A stretch of DNA of 14,825 nucleotides from assembly GCA_036939755.1 (NCBI GenBank), contig JALLAZ010000495.1, forward strand, positions 1-14,825, written 5' to 3'. Below, in pieces: positions 7,301 to 14,676 of this stretch. The notes below the pieces were generated by a model. It did no database searches. It was not told the origin of the DNA and saw nothing but the letters and a program-made list of their open reading frames with translations. Numbering within the stretch: the first letter of the stretch is position 1; each line of letters begins with the position of its first letter. Position numbers and translations under genes: made by a program. This DNA is from Stephanodiscus triporus (taxonomy: Eukaryota > Bacillariophyta > Thalassiosirophyceae > Thalassiosirales > Thalassiosiraceae).

Positions 7301-8682
7301 ATGCCGAAATTGCTCAAATTAGCAAAAAGAGGGGCAGTATCGCCGATGATGCTCCTCCCAAGCTTCCATCGATTCGTGATTCCGTTATAGATACCAACGA
7401 CAGTGCAATAAATCCGATTTCGATGCGTAATAATGACAGGAAGAATGATCAAGGCAAGTTTCGTGACAAAATCGAATCCGCTCCACACCAGTCGGGTGTG
7501 GAAGAGAAGGAGCGTCAGGCTTCCATCTGGGCAAAGAGTGGGAATGATCACGACGAAAATGTCACGAAAGTCATTCAGGAGGCATGCCATACTTCACTGC
7601 AACCATCGCCAAACGGCAGTCCCATTCATAAAAGGCAACTTTTTGACAAACACTCATCTACTGCTCTACGGGCAAATGATTATAGAATCTCCAAGAAGAA
7701 AATGACTATGCAGGGCGTGGAATCGATCAAGGCTGCAGGAAAAACCCTACCCACACCTGTCATCGACGATGAATCACGCCTGATGAAAAAGATAGTCTTT
7801 GCGCCGAAGGAGAAGAAGAAAAAACAAAGCACTTTGTTTGATGCGGGGAGTAAGCAGCAACACAAGAATAATTCAAAATTAGCAGCATCCCAAATGCCAG
7901 AAATAGATAAACAACGCAACAAGCAAAAATCAAGCACTTCGACCGTTACACCACTGGGTGGCGCTGAGCAAAATAATTGCGGCTTGGTGTTTCGACTCAA
8001 CAAGAAGCACGGGGGGAAGTACATCTCTCCTGAAGGTAGAAACAATGCTGCCTCAGCAAATGGAAACACGGAGAAGGCGGAACTATCGGAGGATGAATTG
8101 CGCGATTTCAGCGATGATGATATTGACGATGACACAGCTACTGCAGCGGTGGCTGGTGGTGAATCATTCGAAAAGAAACCATTGGAGAAATACCTGCATA
8201 AGAAGAGAAAGACGGAAAGCATCGAGAGTGCTGCCAGCGTGGATAATCTTTGTGAGCAGGTCAAGTCACGGGAGGATGTGCCACCTCAATCAACATCAAA
8301 GATGTCAACTGAAAAACAAAATTATACGGACGAGAATCTACCAAATGCAGAAGTCTTGCTGGAGGCAAACCAAAGCACCATCGCCAACATTATCAAGAAA
8401 AACGACAGAAAAATGGTGCAGTCATTTTTGTTCGGCAGGCCTCCTCCAAACAATAATATGTTTAACCACGAAATTGTCGAGGAAATCTCGCTGGAAAATA
8501 ACGTTAGGCCTACTATCGCCGATGTTGATGGTCCGGCCCTGACAAAGCTGCGTGCGCTAGATGGAGGAGAAGAACTACAACAGTCAGTGGGAGAATCCAC
8601 GGAGAATGATGGGGCAAATACCACCAATACCGCCCTCAAGGGAAAGCAGATGCCAATCACGAGCTGGTTCCAACCCAAATAA
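4082..8682 (+). CDS. CHK2/Rad53-type checkpoint kinase: SQ/TQ cluster, FHA, kinase, C-terminal PIP box
   Basis: Reconstructed as four exons: 4082-4921, 5147-6723, 6817-7034, 7112-8682. The total is 4206 nt, 1401 codons plus stop, in frame throughout. Residues 86-131 hold TQ at 86, 91, 98 and 105 and SQ at 129 and 131, with more SQ at 19, 201 and 248: an SQ/TQ cluster, the target type of ATM/ATR kinases. The FHA domain spans about 255-430, with the GR pair in YVLGRSVK (to 280), S331-x-x-H334 and DTSGNGT (368-374), the phosphothreonine-binding residues. The kinase domain spans about 619-903: Gly-loop GTGTCGEV (626-633), K648, HRD 762-764, DFG 785-787, CGTPQYFAPEV across the exon 2/3 junction, and IDCWSIGVILF. 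All catalytic residues are present. FHA plus this CAMK-type domain is the CHK2/Rad53/Cds1 arrangement. The tail (904-1401) has basic stretches such as KKRK (1242-1245), an acidic patch, and QMPITSWF at 1391-1398. At 1401 residues it is much longer than human CHK2 (543) or yeast Rad53 (821). Expected to act in the nucleus in DNA-damage signalling. Exon joins are inferred from splice consensus and domain continuity. Confidence 0.85.
4286..4327 (+). repeat. ACC/AAC triplet repeat encoding poly-Thr/poly-Asn
   Basis: Five ACC codons run directly into nine Asn codons (eight AAC, one AAT), giving T69-73 and N74-82 of the checkpoint kinase. It lies just before the SQ/TQ cluster. Pure triplet runs of this kind are prone to length change while keeping frame. 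Confidence 0.85.
4553..4577 (+). other. G-rich tract, possible G-quadruplex, in kinase exon 1
   Basis: Three runs of five G separated by single A (4559-4563, 4565-4569, 4571-4575) follow two GG pairs. The tract encodes the Gly run at residues 158-165 of the kinase. On the coding strand it could fold as a quadruplex in DNA or in the mRNA. Structure is inferred from pattern only. Confidence 0.4.
4922..5146 (+). other. kinase intron 1 (225 nt, phase 0)
   Basis: The donor is AAG|GTGAGG and the acceptor is CAAAG|GCC. The joined product reads GRSVK-ADVTAQ, which fits the GR....aDv spacing of FHA domains. In-frame stops at 5027-5029, 5072-5074 and 5138-5140 show that this stretch is not coding. An alternative acceptor CAG at 5162-5164 also keeps frame and would drop six residues (ADVTAQ). 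Confidence 0.75.
6724..6816 (+). other. kinase intron 2 (93 nt, phase 2)
   Basis: The donor TA|GTAAGTT is a strong consensus site, and the acceptor follows a T/C-rich run (TCTAAAG|CTTC). Splicing joins CGTPQ to YFAPEVL, restoring an intact activation segment and APE motif. Without splicing, a TAG stop follows CGTPQ. Confidence 0.93.
7035..7111 (+). other. kinase intron 3 (77 nt, phase 1)
   Basis: The donor TTAG|GTTGGT and acceptor CCAACAG|TCGTG join ARDL to VVRLLEIDPKRRMSV, the end of the kinase domain (subdomain X-XI). The exon frames change from 2 to 1 across it, so splicing is required. Confidence 0.88.
8647..8670 (+). other. C-terminal PIP-box-like motif (Q1391-F1398) of the kinase
   Basis: The codons spell QMPITSWF, followed by QPK and the stop. 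The PCNA-interacting consensus is Q-x-x-[I/L/M]-x-x-aromatic-aromatic. Here Q, I and the W-F pair occupy the right positions, at the extreme C-terminus and flanked by Lys on both sides, as in many replication proteins. Trp at the first aromatic position is less common than Phe or Tyr. Confidence 0.6.
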
Positions 8683-9101
8683 AATGTGTGCCATAATATT
8701 GACTCTGTTATTCCTCTGAGTTTCCTTTATGTTGAATACTTTAGCTGCTGACTCACTTCATAGGTAGGTCGAAATTACATCAAACTGACTGCTGCATACC
8801 ACCATGGACGGCATTTCGTATCAACTTCTCTAAGACTGTTCATTGTTTTATGAGTAAGTGATTGAGATCGCAGCTGGAGATGTGGTACCTATGGCGGCCA
8901 TGAGGAGATTAATCTTGAGCAATTGATGGACGAAATGTGAGGTATCATAATTCCTTCCTCTAAATATGTGCCTTCGGCCAACTTGAACTTTAAGTGATGG
9001 GTGGGTGGTTCATTGCTTGAGGTCTATTTAGGTTTTAAGTTCTGCTGCTGCACAAATTCGTCTTTCGGCCAAGGTACCAAACATGTGCGGTTACACCCCC
9101 A
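8683..9101. other. convergent 3' intergenic region
   Basis: 419 nt lie between the stop codons of the kinase (+) and the transporter (-). It should contain both 3' UTRs. ORFs entering from the right on the plus strand are the antisense shadow of the transporter. I see no RNA gene, repeat or further gene here. Confidence 0.5.
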
Positions 9102-11549
9102 TCATCGCATGAACGGCCTTTCCGCTTGGCGAACTCTCGGGAGCGAAATATTGGACGTCAATGACGACGATTCGCCCGTGGAATCATCCTCAATGCCGTT
9201 TTCACCCTCGATGGTGGATTTGTCGCTGCCGTCAATTATTAATCTCTCTTCATTGTTGCCTCTACTGGAGCCGCCACCCGAAATATACCCCCAAAGAAGT
9301 GTGATCATTATCGGAGAGATTATCGTGCTCAACGCTATGATCTGCCACATTGTCTTGCTATGCCGTACCTCGCCCTCCTCTAAATGCTCAGGACAGTAAC
9401 TCTGCAGGAGCTTACCGCTTATAAATCCTACCGGCAACTTCGCCAAGAAAAGCGGAGCAGAGCTTAGGGCCATGTACGTCCCCTCCCGTCCCTCCTGTGC
9501 CACGCTTGTCGTGTAATCGTAGAGCCGGGGGCTCCACAAACTCTCCCCCAAGGACAGGGTGACGACGAACATCACGCAAGCCCACAAGGACGTCGAGAAC
9601 GCCAGAAAAAAGACGCTCAAAGCGCTGACGTACGTCCCCCAATGGATCATGACGAGCGGGTCGACGGACGAAGTCGCGGCCGTTATTATTGGCACGAGTA
9701 TTATGATCATGGCGGGATTGATAGCGTAAACTTTGCCCTGTTTTTTTAGTGTTAGGGTTAGGGGATGAGCACACACCGAGCGATTCCGTCGAAAAGATAA
9801 AAAATAAGAGACGCTATTGAAAAGGGTGAATATTACCTTAGGCGCATTCTCTCCAAACTCGCGTTTCATGTATTTTGGAAGTGTGCCGTCCCTTCAACGA
9901 TATGTCGTACACGTCGTAGGAGACGGATTTCGGATACCACATGACGAACAAGATCGAAAAGGGATCAGTGTTAAGTCTCGATTAGGGTTAATACAACGAA
10001 ACAAAAAAACATCGAAAGAGAACAAACGCGCAACACAGCCACAAATAGATACTCACAAATGTCGGAAAACCATCCTGACGTTGATCGTGAGCAGACATAC
10101 GAGCAAAAAACGACGGAAGTTTGGCGTTCGTAACGTGTCCGAAAGTATCTGAAAGAACGATCCCCTCATCGGCTGGAATTTGGATACGCCGTTCGGAGAC
10201 TTTTTCGACGACCTGTCATTCTTGCTATTGGCAAGGACATCGCTGTCCTGGAAGGGGTCCTCGTCGTCGGCGGCGGTGACGAGGCATCCGCCATCGTCGT
10301 CGGTCTCTTGTCTGGCATGGAGCGCGCTCGAGTAATCATTCGAACTACTTTTTCGAGGATCGACCCTGACTTCCCTCACGGTAAACGCCACGAGGACGGC
10401 GATGAGGTTGGCGACCGCGCCCGACAGTATGATCGCCCGGTTGGTGGTCATGACCCAGGACGAGGACGACGCGGACGAAGCATCTTCCACCGACCCCTCG
10501 TAATTGACATCATTATCGTCGTCTGCCGTATCATCTCCGCCGTGACCGAAGCCGTTGCCGCTCCCGCCTTCGTTCTTGCGATTGTAATGCATCGTCAGGG
10601 CGTCGACCAATGGACCCGCCACGAGAGCGCCTACATTCATGACCACGTAATACAGCCCGAAGGCGAATCCCCGATTCTCCTCGGTGGTGTATCGACGTAT
10701 CCCAACGGTTAAAACCGGAATGCCGAGGCAGTTCCCGAGCGGCAGCGTCACCAAGAGACAGACCAGGAGAACCACCCTGGAATTCGTTAAGAAAAGGACA
10801 ATCCGGGTGAGGAGGCTCAGCACGAATCCAATCCTCAGGCATTTGGCCACGCCAAGGTTGTCGATGACTGTGCCGGTGACGAGCCCGAAGATTGTGATGA
10901 GCGCCCCCCAGGCGCCGTAGACGGTGCCGGCCTGGACGTCTGTCATACCGAACTCGTCGCTGAGGAAGAGAGTTAACACGAGTGAGAAGGAGAAGTACGA
11001 GTACGAGTCGAGGAACTTCAGGAGATAGGCCTTCCACAATTCCGGGGGGCTGCCCGACAGTGAAGCCAGGCCGGATGTCACCCCGGCGAATCGTCGCGAG
11101 ATGGCGGCGCGGTCCTTGGCAAGGAGGGGGGGCGGCGGACGACGATAGTCTTCTTCGTCGTTGTCGTCGTCGGACGACGCGGACGGCGGCGGGAAGGACT
11201 CGGCCGGGCCGCCGACCCCGCCCGCGCCCAAGGGGCCGGAGCTCGAGGAGGAGGAGGAGGAGGAGAAGGATGAGGAGGAGAAGGGGGCGACGGACCTGTC
11301 GCCGAAGCGTCCGTTGCGCGATGTCATTATTCTCTTTGACGAGGACGACGACGACGAGAATGTCGGAGCGGCGCCGTCGCCACGATGGTCGACGACGGCG
11401 GCGGATAAATTCTTGATGCCGCGGCCGGAGGATCTGGTCGGCGACGAACTCGATAAATTCCTGATGACCGTGCTGGAAATTGAGCGCTGTTTCAGTGACG
11501 AACTCGATAAATTCTTGATTCCCATGCTGGAAATTGAGCGCTGTTTCAT
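9102..11549 (-). CDS. major facilitator superfamily transporter, three exons
   Basis: Reconstructed on the minus strand as exons 11549-10057, 9891-9837 and 9737-9102 (1493+55+636 nt = 727 codons plus stop). Residues 1-170 are a Ser-rich, low-complexity cytosolic tail. Membrane segments begin near residue 171 (LWKAYLLKFLDSYSYF). TVIDNLGVAKCLRIG (227-241) matches the MFS motif A loop between TM2 and TM3. GLYYVVMNVGALVAGP (298-313) matches the Gly-rich TM5 segment also seen in POT/PTR carriers. An acidic loop (about 327-357) and a central cytosolic loop (391-478) split the protein into the usual 6+6 halves. Exon joins give FRHL-DGTLPKYMKREFGENAPK-GKVYAINP, a coherent block entering TM8. The ATG at 11549 has an in-frame TAA six bases upstream, fixing the earliest start. 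The substrate cannot be deduced. The MFS call is firm; the subfamily and the first splice junction are less so. Confidence 0.82.
9738..9836 (-). other. transporter intron 2 (99 nt, phase 0, stop-free)
   Basis: Read on the minus strand, the donor is AAG|GTAATA and the acceptor is AAAAACAG|GGC. Two CTAAC elements 10-25 nt before the acceptor look like branch points. Its length is a multiple of three and it has no stop, so retention would insert 33 residues after NAPK. Splicing is preferred because the joined block NAPK-GKVYAINP is the expected MFS sequence, while the insert has no transporter-like character. Confidence 0.7.
9892..10056 (-). other. transporter intron 1 (165 nt, phase 2)
   Basis: Read on the minus strand, the donor CATTT|GTGAGT is strong. 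The acceptor GTTGAAG|G has a poor pyrimidine tract, so its exact position is less sure. The joined codon TTG gives FRHL-DGTLPKYM. Without splicing the frame ends one codon later at TGA. Confidence 0.62.
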
Positions 11550-11550
11550 T
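11443..11550 (-). repeat. 54-bp tandem duplication in the transporter N-terminus
   Basis: Positions 11443-11496 and 11497-11550 differ at about five of 54 bases. On the minus strand they encode MKQRSISSMGIKNLSSSS and LKQRSISSTVIRNLSSSS, 18 codons each. A partial third copy (GIKNLS, near 11403-11420) follows. The start codon itself lies in the outermost copy; the inner copy has CTG at that position. Confidence 0.9.
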
Positions 11551-11749
11551 GTTATTATTTTATTTATCGCTATCTAGATACGTACAAGCCGGTCGGGGCT
11601 GCGCGGCGCCGGTGGCCCGGCCAGAGTACATATCTCGGGGCACTGAGCTCACATTAGCTTACAAATGGAAATATCTACATGTTATTGTGATGGGAATGTG
11701 GCATGCAGAGGATCAATAGAGAAAATATAATTATAATGCATAGTAGTCC
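11551..11749. promoter_or_regulatory. 5' flank of the transporter gene
   Basis: This lies immediately upstream of the minus-strand transporter start. A GC-rich patch at about 11588-11625 sits inside otherwise AT-rich DNA. No promoter motif could be assigned and no gene was seen. Confidence 0.3.
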
Positions 11750-11995
11750 TCGAAATATGTTGGCATATTTGATGACCCAATACCATGCAATAAATAGATA
11801 CTTAGCAAGGTTACATGGATAGTCATCTCTTAAGTGACCGAAATTGATCGAAGTGGAGCAAATTTGCCTGAGTGCGTTAGTACATTTTGTGATCCAAAAA
11901 CATGCACCGATTGGGTGAGCACCATTCATGAATAGATGCTTAGCAAGGTAAAACATGGATAGTCATCACTTAAGTGTCCGAAATTGATCAAACTC
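11750..11995. repeat. pair of diverged direct repeats, period about 138 nt
   Basis: 11794-11851 and 11932-11992 share the order ATAGAT-CTTAGCAAGGT-ACATGGATAGTCATC-CTTAAGTG-CCGAAATTGATC, with a few substitutions and a 2-nt indel. The similarity extends leftward in weaker form (CCAATACCATGCA versus CCAAAAACATGCA). A minus-strand reading frame stays open through both copies (11956-11675, 93 codons) and shows the repeat as LAKYLF/LAKHLF. It has no known domain and is not called a gene. Confidence 0.75.
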
Positions 11996-12015
11996 ATTCT
12001 ACAGTTACAGAATTT

Positions 12016-12417
12016 TCATGGCCGTATCCATATACATGTCATCATTTTCCACGATAGCTTGACCTTGGGATCATCGATAACATATGAAGGTTGATCTTCT
12101 TGTGGAAATCTGGCAGTATGAGCACTATCAAACAACACATTGTCATCCTCGTGTGCACTAGCACAAGATTTGTAGGAGTGATCATCTTCATCCAATTTAG
12201 TACATCGTTCAGTATCAGCAAGAGAAATACTGTCAGTTGTCAGATGATATAGGATTGCTATTGGTAATTGGTAACATCTACTACACCTGATCTGACCATT
12301 TGATGGAGATGTACTATCAGAGGATATGGGATTGCTGTTGACTTGGTCACCATTAGTATTAGTATCAGCAATAACAAACTGATGGCCAGTGGCTTGGGTC
12401 AAAACCTGCCGCATCAT
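12016..12417 (-). CDS. uncertain ORF, 133 codons, unrecognised
   Basis: The reading frame begins MMRQVLTQATGHQFVI and is mostly polar, with many Asp, Ser, Thr and Asn. CSRC (a C-x2-C pair) is the only motif-like element and is not enough for a zinc site. No signal peptide, membrane segment or domain was recognised. It lies in repeat-rich AT-rich DNA with no intact neighbour. It could be a small gene, an exon of a spliced gene (T-rich acceptor-like sequence lies just upstream on the minus strand), or a relic of a mobile element. It may equally be a chance ORF. Confidence 0.2.
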   Translation of the reverse strand: MMRQVLTQATGHQFVIADTNTNGDQVNSNPISSDSTSPSNGQIRCSRCYQLPIAILYHLTTDSISLADTERCTKLDEDDHSYKSCASAHEDDNVLFDSAHTARFPQEDQPSYVIDDPKVKLSWKMMTCIWIRP

Positions 12418-12605
12418 CTGGTACTCTCCTTACGCCAAATGCAAAGCAATTGTTATAAAGTTATACCAAGAAAAACCAGGCAACATGATTTGAAAAAAAC
12501 ACCTCTTCATGAGGATATTGACAAGACAGATGTCAGTAATAAGTGACAAACAGAAGTGGGTAGGAGGAGATCACCCCCCCCCTCCCATTTGCTATAATTA
12601 TAATA

Positions 12606-12925
12606 GCAACAACCGATGATTCAAATGCAAATGAATCCTTTGTGTTATTAGTGATGTTTTTGCTCCAAGAACAGAGTTAATCAGACATGTAGAAGCTGAG
12701 CTGTGAGGGTTGGGACTAGCCCTCTCTGCACCCAACAAAACGATTTTTGTTTTTAAAAGACAGCTGTTTGGGATGGGAAGACGTGCGCGCACATAAACCA
12801 ACCGATGACACGAATAAATAGCTGATAATATTTCTGGTATGTTTGGTCCAAGAAGAACGGAGTTCATCGGACCCGCAGAAGCCGAGATACAATGTAGCAA
12901 AGTGCTTATGGTGTGTGGGTGGGAC
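12606..12925. repeat. diverged direct repeat pair, offset about 190 nt
   Basis: The unit at about 12606-12718 recurs at about 12798-12925. Shared blocks in order are AACCGATGA, GATGTTTTTGCTCCAAGAA versus TATGTTTGGTCCAAGAA, GAACAGAGTTAATCAGAC versus GAACGGAGTTCATCGGAC, GTAGAAGCTGAG versus GCAGAAGCCGAG, and GGTTGGGACT versus GGGTGGGACT. A minus-strand ORF of 100 codons (12900-12598) spans both and shows the repeat as SASAGPMNSVLLGPN and SASTCLINSVLGAKT. The origin is unknown. Confidence 0.7.
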
Positions 12926-13320
12926 TGTGGTCGATGAAAAAATCGTAATTAAATATTCTGATTCCTATGTAAACACAGCGTGGAATAAGAATCTCTAGGC
13001 AGTACCCCAGAGCATTCCTTAGCTACCCTTTGAAATTAATTGTGCATGTACCATGGACCAGGGTTTAAATGCGACAGCTAAATTGATCGGAACCTCTTTT
13101 TCCCTGTATCGTAAAAAAAATTAAGATTGAGGGATGTGTTAATCCTTATTACACAACCAGCATACTGTTGGATTTGTCTCTCTGTGCTGAATTGTTTAGG
13201 TGTATCCCCCATTCTTAAAACAATCGCATCAATCTCAAATTTGATCTTTTCTATTTTGCTAATTATGATAGAATAGTGTCTGGTACTTAAACCCCGGTTT
13301 TTTTTGAACCCCTGTCTATG
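12926..13320. other. AT-rich stretch without recognised features
   Basis: No ORF, tRNA, terminal repeat or domain-coding segment was recognised. It contains only homopolymer runs (A8 near 13113, T8 near 13299). Confidence 0.4.
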
Positions 13321-13323
13321 GTA

Positions 13324-13445
13324 GTTTTGTGCATGTAGTGACTGAATTGTCCATGTTAGTGACTGAAAATACTAGGCATAGCTAGCAAAAGTTTTGTGCA
13401 TGTAAATCTACATGCACAAAACATGCACAAAATCTACATGCACAC
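13324..13445. repeat. hairpin and motif cluster built on GTTTTGTGCATGTA
   Basis: GTTTTGTGCATGTA occurs at 13324-13337 and again at 13391-13404, where it faces its exact reverse complement at 13409-13422 across a 4-nt loop (AATC), a perfect 14-bp hairpin. Further ACATGCACAAAA and TACATGCACA copies follow to 13445. Between the two forward copies TAGTGACTGAA is also directly repeated. This could be a small foldback element or a structured transcript. Confidence 0.85.
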
Positions 13446-13613
13446 CAATTCGCCTCTCTCACCACTCCCCCAATTGCTGGTGGGAACCTGTGCTTTTGCC
13501 TCACTCTTGTCTCCTTACAAGGTTGGGGGGGCAGGTGGAGGGGTGCGGTGAGGCTTCCTGTTGCTGTCATGATGACAAAAAGACAGTGGGTAGATGAGTA
13601 AACTGTATGACAG

Positions 13614-14232
13614 CGATCACATTGCTACCTCCTCCGCCACCGCTGCTCCCGCATCCGTCGATGTCGTCATTGTCGTTCCGTCTTTGCATACCCCCTCCAT
13701 GGCACGATGCAGTCCCTCAGAGATCAATAGGAATCCAGTCAATGTGAGCTTATTCATGTCCCAAATCGTGCACGTATTCCACGGCATGGTACATCCAGTG
13801 AGCTCCGCCTCCACCTAGCATCCTGCCCACTCCCGATCCGCCAACAATGCAGGAAGATGATGTTCGTGCCCACGCAACAATGCCACCCTGACGACCAACA
13901 TATCATTGTCAAAATACGACGATAGCATCTCGATGCCGGATTTATTTGTCCATATTTCCGCCGATATCATCAACACACTTTTCATGCCAACATTTGCGCA
14001 GTCCGAGACTATCGCGTTCAAATCCGGCAGGAATTCCCCCCACGGTGTCATGGGAAAGACGATCATCGTCTCGTGTCCAGATTGAGATGATAGCAGGATG
14101 TCCTAGATTGTCCTCATGGATTGCCCTTACAATAAATGCCCACGCAACAGAGAATGCTATCTTCAACTTCTTGCACTTTGACACTTCTCATTCTGAGAAA
14201 GCCACTCCATGGACTTCTGGAGTTGCCAATTG
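13614..14232 (-). pseudogene. decayed coding relic, family not recognised
   Basis: Read from right to left on the minus strand, protein-like segments follow one another in different frames. First comes FNWQLQKSMEWLSQNEK, stopped by TGA near 14161. Then in another frame comes FSVAWAFIVRAIHEDN and HPAIISIWTRD, to about 14073. After a frame change comes MIVFPMTPWGEFLPDLNAIV (14066 onward), running to WAGC and a TAG at 13815-13817. Past the TAG, in the same frame, it continues as TMPWNTCTIWDMNKLTLTGF and ISEGLHRAM, to a TGA at 13614-13616. The hydrophobic/charged pattern looks like a folded, soluble domain of roughly 200 residues. At least two frame changes plus one in-frame stop make an intact gene unlikely unless short introns or sequencing errors explain them. 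No function is assigned. Confidence 0.55.
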
Positions 14233-14358
14233 AATAAACCAATCATTTGAACACGTTCACCAGGGTGAAGTTGCACACTCCCGGCAAGACTGCCAAGGAG
14301 CTTTCGTTCCCATTTGTCGACACGTGGCATTTGATTCATAGGGTGGGAAAGACAGAGA

Positions 14359-14422
14359 GTGAAGTGCAGCTTTGGACGCCTTCGGAAAGACTGGGGTGAA
14401 GGGCAGCTTCGGACGCGTGAAA
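14359..14422. repeat. short tandem repeat, period 37 nt
   Basis: GTGAAGTGCAGCTTTGGACG at 14359-14378 recurs as GTGAAGGGCAGCTTCGGACG at 14396-14415, with two differences. No gene context was recognised. Confidence 0.7.
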
Positions 14423-14565
14423 AATTGTGTCAGCAGCATATAGGGCATCTATGGACATGTCCCCCAGGAGATGCGATCCGATGATGAGGGGAGGGAAAAT
14501 GGCCATCTTACCTGCGCTACGGAAGGCGGAAATGCGGTGTGGATGCACCTCCCGCCACCGCCAAG

Positions 14566-14676
14566 CTTTTTTTGTGCCAGAACAGTTGTGTGTCAATGCT
14601 GTGTGTGCCGCCTCTTTTTGTGCTGCGGCGCAATTGTTCTGTTTGCGGCACAGAAAAGTGTGCTGGCACACTTTTT
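14566..14676. repeat. foldback region with nested inverted repeats
   Basis: AAAAGTGTGC (14654-14663) and GCACACTTTT (14666-14675) form a perfect 10-bp hairpin with a 2-nt loop. TGTGCCGC (14604-14611) pairs with GCGGCACA (14645-14652). The outer left arm TTTGTGCCAGAACAGTTGTG (14571-14590) imperfectly matches the complement of 14629-14656 with a bulge. TTTTTGTGC is repeated three times in the same orientation. Terminal target-site duplications were not found. Confidence 0.65.

Noticed and set aside
9001..9399. Plus-strand ORF of 132 codons
   Set aside because: Mostly antisense to the transporter C-terminus; no domain and no conserved pattern.
9750..9775. Telomere-like GTTAGGGTTAGGG
   Set aside because: Only two units, and on the minus strand they read CTAACCCTAAC just before the intron acceptor, so they are better explained as intron branch-point sequence.
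12568..12602. C-run followed by small palindrome TTGCTAT/ATAGCAA
   Set aside because: 7-bp arms in AT-rich DNA are expected by chance, and there is no associated gene or element boundary.
13324..13445. CRISPR-like array
   Set aside because: The repeated motifs are short, inverted as well as direct, and unevenly spaced, and there is no cas gene. The genome is eukaryotic in type.
14017..14030. GTTCAAATCC resembling a tRNA B box
   Set aside because: The flanks do not form a T-stem or acceptor stem, and no A box or anticodon arm is found at the right distance.
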